From Clostridia bacterium (GTDB taxonomy: Bacteria; Bacillota; Clostridia; Christensenellales; Aristaeellaceae): a DNA stretch of 64,000 nucleotides. The notes under the pieces are model-generated. The model saw only the letters and a program-made list of their open reading frames with translations. It searched no databases and was not told where the DNA came from. How positions within the stretch are numbered: the stretch's first letter is position 1; every line of letters starts with the position of its first letter. Of the stretch, positions 61,135 through 64,000 are shown one piece after another. The DNA lies in NCBI GenBank assembly GCA_017519405.1, contig JAFWSH010000006.1:73284-137283 (forward strand), read 5' to 3'. The position numbers and the translations under genes were made by a program.

Positions 61135-61917
61135 ATGACGGCGGAGGAGCAGCGGGTCTGCATGGAGCTTTTGCAGCTGGCGGGCCAGATCATCATGGTC
61201 AGCGGCGGCGAGACCTACCGGGTGGAGGAGACCATCACCCGGATGGGCGCGGCCCTGGGCCTGGGCGAGGTGGGATGCTTCGCGGTCCCCAGCGGCATCA
61301 TGATCAGCTTCCGCCTGGCCGACGGAACGGCGGAGGCGGTGGTGAAGCGGGTCCGGCCGGGGAGCACTGACCTGTCCCGGGTGGACCGGGTGAACGGGAT
61401 CTCCCGGCTGCTGGAGGCGGGGAAGATCACCATGCCGGAGGCCCTGGAACAGCTGCAGGCCATCCGGGACGAACCCTCCTCCGGCCGGTGGCTGCCCCTG
61501 GCGGCGGCTATCTGCGCCGGCGGCTTTGCGCTGATGTTCGGGGGCGGAATCCCCGACTTCCTGGTGGCCTTCGCGGTGGCGGGGCTGGCCCAGATGCTGC
61601 TGGGCCTGCTGACGGGCAGGATGCACATGCAGAGCCTGGCGGCGGCCTTCCTGGGGAGCATGGTGGAGACCCTGCTGCCCATGCTGACGGCCCTCCTCTG
61701 GCCGGTCATCCGCCCGGAGACGGTGATCGCCGGCGCCTTGATGCCCCTGCTGCCGGGCCTGGCCATGACCAAGGCGGTGCAGGACACCCTCCGGGGCGAC
61801 ATGCTCAGCGGCACCAGCCACGGAGTGCAGGCTCTGCTGACGGCGGCGCTGGTGGCGGGGGGCACCCTGGTGGCCTCGGCCATCTTCCGCCTGCTGACGG
61901 GAGGTGCTGCCGGATGA
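61135..61917 (+). CDS. Threonine/serine exporter subunit, ThrE N-domain type
   Basis: 260 residues. A cytoplasmic region (1-115) with VSGGETYRVEETI and FAVPSGIMIS is followed by five membrane helices. This matches the ThrE_1 (DUF1212) half of the split ThrE exporter. The other half follows, overlapping by four bases. Together they should export threonine or serine; serine catabolism by SdaA nearby may be a coincidence. Confidence 0.9.
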   Translation: MTAEEQRVCMELLQLAGQIIMVSGGETYRVEETITRMGAALGLGEVGCFAVPSGIMISFRLADGTAEAVVKRVRPGSTDLSRVDRVNGISRLLEAGKITMPEALEQLQAIRDEPSSGRWLPLAAAICAGGFALMFGGGIPDFLVAFAVAGLAQMLLGLLTGRMHMQSLAAAFLGSMVETLLPMLTALLWPVIRPETVIAGALMPLLPGLAMTKAVQDTLRGDMLSGTSHGVQALLTAALVAGGTLVASAIFRLLTGGAAG

Positions 61918-62384
61918 TGACGGAACTGCTGCGGGCGCTGGTCTCCTCCTTCCTGGGGGTGCTGGGCTTCGCGGTGCTGGTGAACGCCCCGAAACGCTCC
62001 ATGCTGCCTGCGGCCCTCATCGGCACGGGGGCCTATGTGGTCTACTGGGCGCTGCTGCAGCTGGGGGCCTCGGAGCCTGCCGCCGTGTTCGTAGGGGCCA
62101 TGACCGGCTCCATGGCGGGGCTGTGGTGCTCCGGGCGTATGCGGATGATCGGCACGGTGTTCCTGATGATGTCCATCGTCAGCTTTGTGCCGGGCCTGGG
62201 GCTGTACCGCTGCATGGAGTTCCTGGGCAACGGCCAGACGGGCCTGGGGGCGGAGCAGGGGGTGGCCGCCATGATTGACATCGCCATGATTGTGCTGGGA
62301 CAGGGCCTGGGCAGCTACCTGTTCCGGTCGCTGAAGCGGCTGCTGTCCGCAAAACAGGAAAGGAACCGGCAGAGGACGCCATGA
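61914..62384 (+). CDS. Threonine/serine exporter subunit, ThrE C-domain type
   Basis: 156 residues, ATG 61914 overlapping the previous stop, with GGGAGG about nine bases upstream. Four or five membrane helices, with FVGAMTGSMAGL and FVPGLGLYRCM typical of ThrE_2 (DUF3815). It completes the exporter. Its stop overlaps the rsmA start. Confidence 0.9.
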   Translation: MMTELLRALVSSFLGVLGFAVLVNAPKRSMLPAALIGTGAYVVYWALLQLGASEPAAVFVGAMTGSMAGLWCSGRMRMIGTVFLMMSIVSFVPGLGLYRCMEFLGNGQTGLGAEQGVAAMIDIAMIVLGQGLGSYLFRSLKRLLSAKQERNRQRTP

Positions 62385-63232
62385 GCAAGACAAAGGACAG
62401 AATCCGGGAGAGCCAGCTGCGCTACCGGCATGAGCTGGGGCAGAATTTTCTCTACGACGAGGCGCTCCTGGCGCGCCTGGCGGAGGCCGCCGGCGTGACC
62501 CGGGAGGAGGACGTGCTGGAGATCGGCCCCGGGGTGGGCAGCCTGACCCGTCACCTGTGCAGCCGCGCCCGCCGCGTGCTGTCCATTGAGCTGGACGAGC
62601 GCCTGGTGCCGCTGCTGCAGGCTTACATGACGGGACAGGACAACTTCAGCCTGGTGCAGGGGGACGTGATGAAGCTGAACCTGCCGGAGGTGACCCGGGA
62701 CCTGAAGGCCCCCTTCCACGTGGTGGCCAACATCCCCTACTACATCACCACCCCCCTGATCCAGCTCCTGCTCACCGCCGGGCTGCCCCTGAAGAGCATG
62801 GCGCTGATGGTGCAGCGGGAGGTGGCGGAGAAGCTGCTGGCCGGCCCGGGACAGGAGGGCTGGGGTCCGCTGGCGGTCCGCTGCCGCTATTTCACCGAGC
62901 CGCGCCTGGCGCTGGACGTGCCCGCCGCCTGCTTCACCCCGCCCCCCAAGGTGGACAGCGCCTTTGTGGTGATGCCCTTCCGGGCGGAGCCCGCTGTGCA
63001 TCCGGCGGATGAGGCGGACTTCTTCCGGGTGGTGGGGGCGGCCTTCTCCCTGCGCCGCAAGACCCTGGTGAACGCCCTGATGGCCACGCTGCGCCTGCCC
63101 CGGGAGGCGGCGGCAGCCCTGGTGACCGGGGCCGGGCTGGATCTGCGGGTCCGGGGAGAGCAGCTCTCCCTGTCGGAGTTCGCGGCGGTGTCGGACGCCT
63201 GGACCGCCTATCGAAAGGAGCAGGAGACATGA
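62381..63232 (+). CDS. rsmA: 16S rRNA dimethyladenosine transferase
   Basis: 283 residues. GQNFLYD opens the domain, SAM motif EIGPGVGSLT is near 47-56, and the catalytic NIPYY is near 115-119, with a C-terminal RNA-binding helical domain. It dimethylates the two adjacent adenines in the 3' hairpin of 16S rRNA. ATGA overlap with the exporter gene. Normal length and no oddities. Confidence 0.96.
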   Translation: MSKTKDRIRESQLRYRHELGQNFLYDEALLARLAEAAGVTREEDVLEIGPGVGSLTRHLCSRARRVLSIELDERLVPLLQAYMTGQDNFSLVQGDVMKLNLPEVTRDLKAPFHVVANIPYYITTPLIQLLLTAGLPLKSMALMVQREVAEKLLAGPGQEGWGPLAVRCRYFTEPRLALDVPAACFTPPPKVDSAFVVMPFRAEPAVHPADEADFFRVVGAAFSLRRKTLVNALMATLRLPREAAAALVTGAGLDLRVRGEQLSLSEFAAVSDAWTAYRKEQET

Positions 63233-63714
63233 ATGCCATCGCCCGATTTGCCCGGGTCTCCCCCGAACAGTACCGACGGGATGCCGCCGCCTTCCAGCAG
63301 GTGATGCCGGTGGAGGAGATCCCCCTGCCCAGGCGGGCCACCCGGGGCAGCGCCGGCTACGACTTCATCTGCCCGGTGGAGGCGGAGATCCTGCCCGACC
63401 AGACCGTCACCATCCCCACCGGCCTGCGGGCCTTCATCCAGCCGGGCTGGGTGCTGATCTGCTGCCCCCGCTCCTCCATGGGACGCAAATGGGGCATGCG
63501 CCTGGCCAACACCATCGGCGTGGTGGACAGCGACTATGTGAACGCGGACAACGAGGGCCACATGCTGCTGATGGTGGTCAACGGGGGAGACAAGCCCTTT
63601 GTCCTGCACCCGGGCGACCGCTTCTGCCAGGGGCTCTTCCTGCCCTTCGGCCTGGCCGAGGAGGAGGAAGTGACGGCGGAGCGGCACGGGGGCTATGGCT
63701 CCACCGGCCAATGA
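63229..63714 (+). CDS. dut: dUTP diphosphatase
   Basis: 161 residues. All five trimeric dUTPase motifs can be followed: SAGYDF, PRSSMG, NTIGVVDSDY, GDRFCQGLF and RHGGYGSTG. The last has H-G-G-Y in place of the common R-G-x-x-G-F form and the residue before SDY is D, so it is slightly divergent. It hydrolyses dUTP to dUMP. Overlaps rsmA by four bases. Confidence 0.9.
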   Translation: MNAIARFARVSPEQYRRDAAAFQQVMPVEEIPLPRRATRGSAGYDFICPVEAEILPDQTVTIPTGLRAFIQPGWVLICCPRSSMGRKWGMRLANTIGVVDSDYVNADNEGHMLLMVVNGGDKPFVLHPGDRFCQGLFLPFGLAEEEEVTAERHGGYGSTGQ

Positions 63715-63827
63715 GGCTGCGCCGGACCGGGAAAATATGACAAAACTGCGTCAACTCTTTACGAAATGGCAATAGTATGGTACAATCCCCCTGAAATCAC
63801 AGAAAAAACAAGCTGGAGGTGGGAACG

Positions 63828-64000
63828 GTGAGATCGTATTCCTCAAGAACCATGCTCTCGGTGGGAGATGGCAGGGGAGCGTCCCAGCGGGTCCTGGGGA
63901 TTGTGTGTCTGGTGCTGGCGGTGGCGCTGGCCGTTGCCCTGGCGGTGCTTCTGCCCCGCTCGGGCGATCGGGGCCGGGCCCATACATTCATTGTCAGCCA
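63828..64000 (+). CDS. Membrane-anchored protein, N-terminus only (runs off window)
   Basis: GTG 63828 follows GGAGGTGGGAACG. The first 24 residues are polar, then a strong membrane helix (about 25-45) is followed by RSGDRGRA, so the rest probably lies outside the membrane. A promoter (TTTACG, 17 bases, TACAAT ending at 63786) lies upstream. The family cannot be told from 57 residues. Confidence 0.6.
   Translation, partial: MRSYSSRTMLSVGDGRGASQRVLGIVCLVLAVALAVALAVLLPRSGDRGRAHTFIVS

Overview
The window looks like a chromosome segment of a GC-rich clostridial Firmicute, probably an uncultured gut or rumen lineage. This is inferred from strong AGGAGG-type ribosome sites, tightly packed genes, a two-subunit L-serine dehydratase, a LytTR/GHKL regulator pair and Mgl-type sugar transport. 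It has two parts: an integrated mobile island (about 1-42.8 kb) and ordinary chromosome (about 42.8-64 kb).

Island, part A (1-16.6 kb), is a maintenance and replication module. Mostly on the minus strand it carries a ParA ATPase (cut by the window edge), small unknown genes, a sigma-region-4-like protein, a primase/DnaB-type helicase fusion, a replication initiator whose coding sequence contains twelve-base tandem repeats next to an AT-rich tract (an origin-like layout), and a second sigma-like gene behind an attenuator-like leader. A divergent SOS-like switch follows: a LexA/CI-type repressor facing a Y-family polymerase and a zinc metallopeptidase. Then come a WYL regulator, an HD hydrolase, an excisionase-like protein, a protein with four HTH-like repeats and a tyrosine integrase. 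No relaxase or conjugation gene is visible, so transfer genes, if any, lie to the left.

Island, part B (16.6-41.9 kb), is one minus-strand run of fourteen genes and one promoterless cassette, read from about 41.9 kb down to 16.7 kb with overlaps or short gaps: XRE regulator, ADP-ribosylglycohydrolase-HsdM fusion, second HsdM, two HsdS, tyrosine recombinase, spare specificity cassette, HsdR, coiled-coil protein, Hsp70, UvrD-like helicase, DrmA, DrmB, MazG-like NTP hydrolase, helicase with an N-terminal nuclease, and a zinc/nuclease-like protein. I read it as a composite antiphage island joining a type I restriction-modification system to DISARM-type DrmA/DrmB and an Hsp70 pair. It is the strongest candidate for an undescribed system here.

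The right edge is marked by an intact tRNA-Arg(CCT) and a 39-base copy of its 5' half 299 bases away, surrounded by at least twelve GTTAGC motifs. A shared 12-mer links this edge to the integrase module 28 kb away.

The chromosomal part holds a LytTR regulator and GHKL kinase flanking two secreted hydrolases; a membrane-anchored domain-swapped GH3 glycosidase; secreted unknown proteins; sdaAB/sdaAA; two degenerate tRNA-like genes with their own promoter and terminator; a sugar ABC transporter with a disrupted start in its binding protein; a fucose/arabinose-isomerase-like enzyme; a two-gene ThrE-type exporter; rsmA; and dut. A membrane protein is cut by the right edge.
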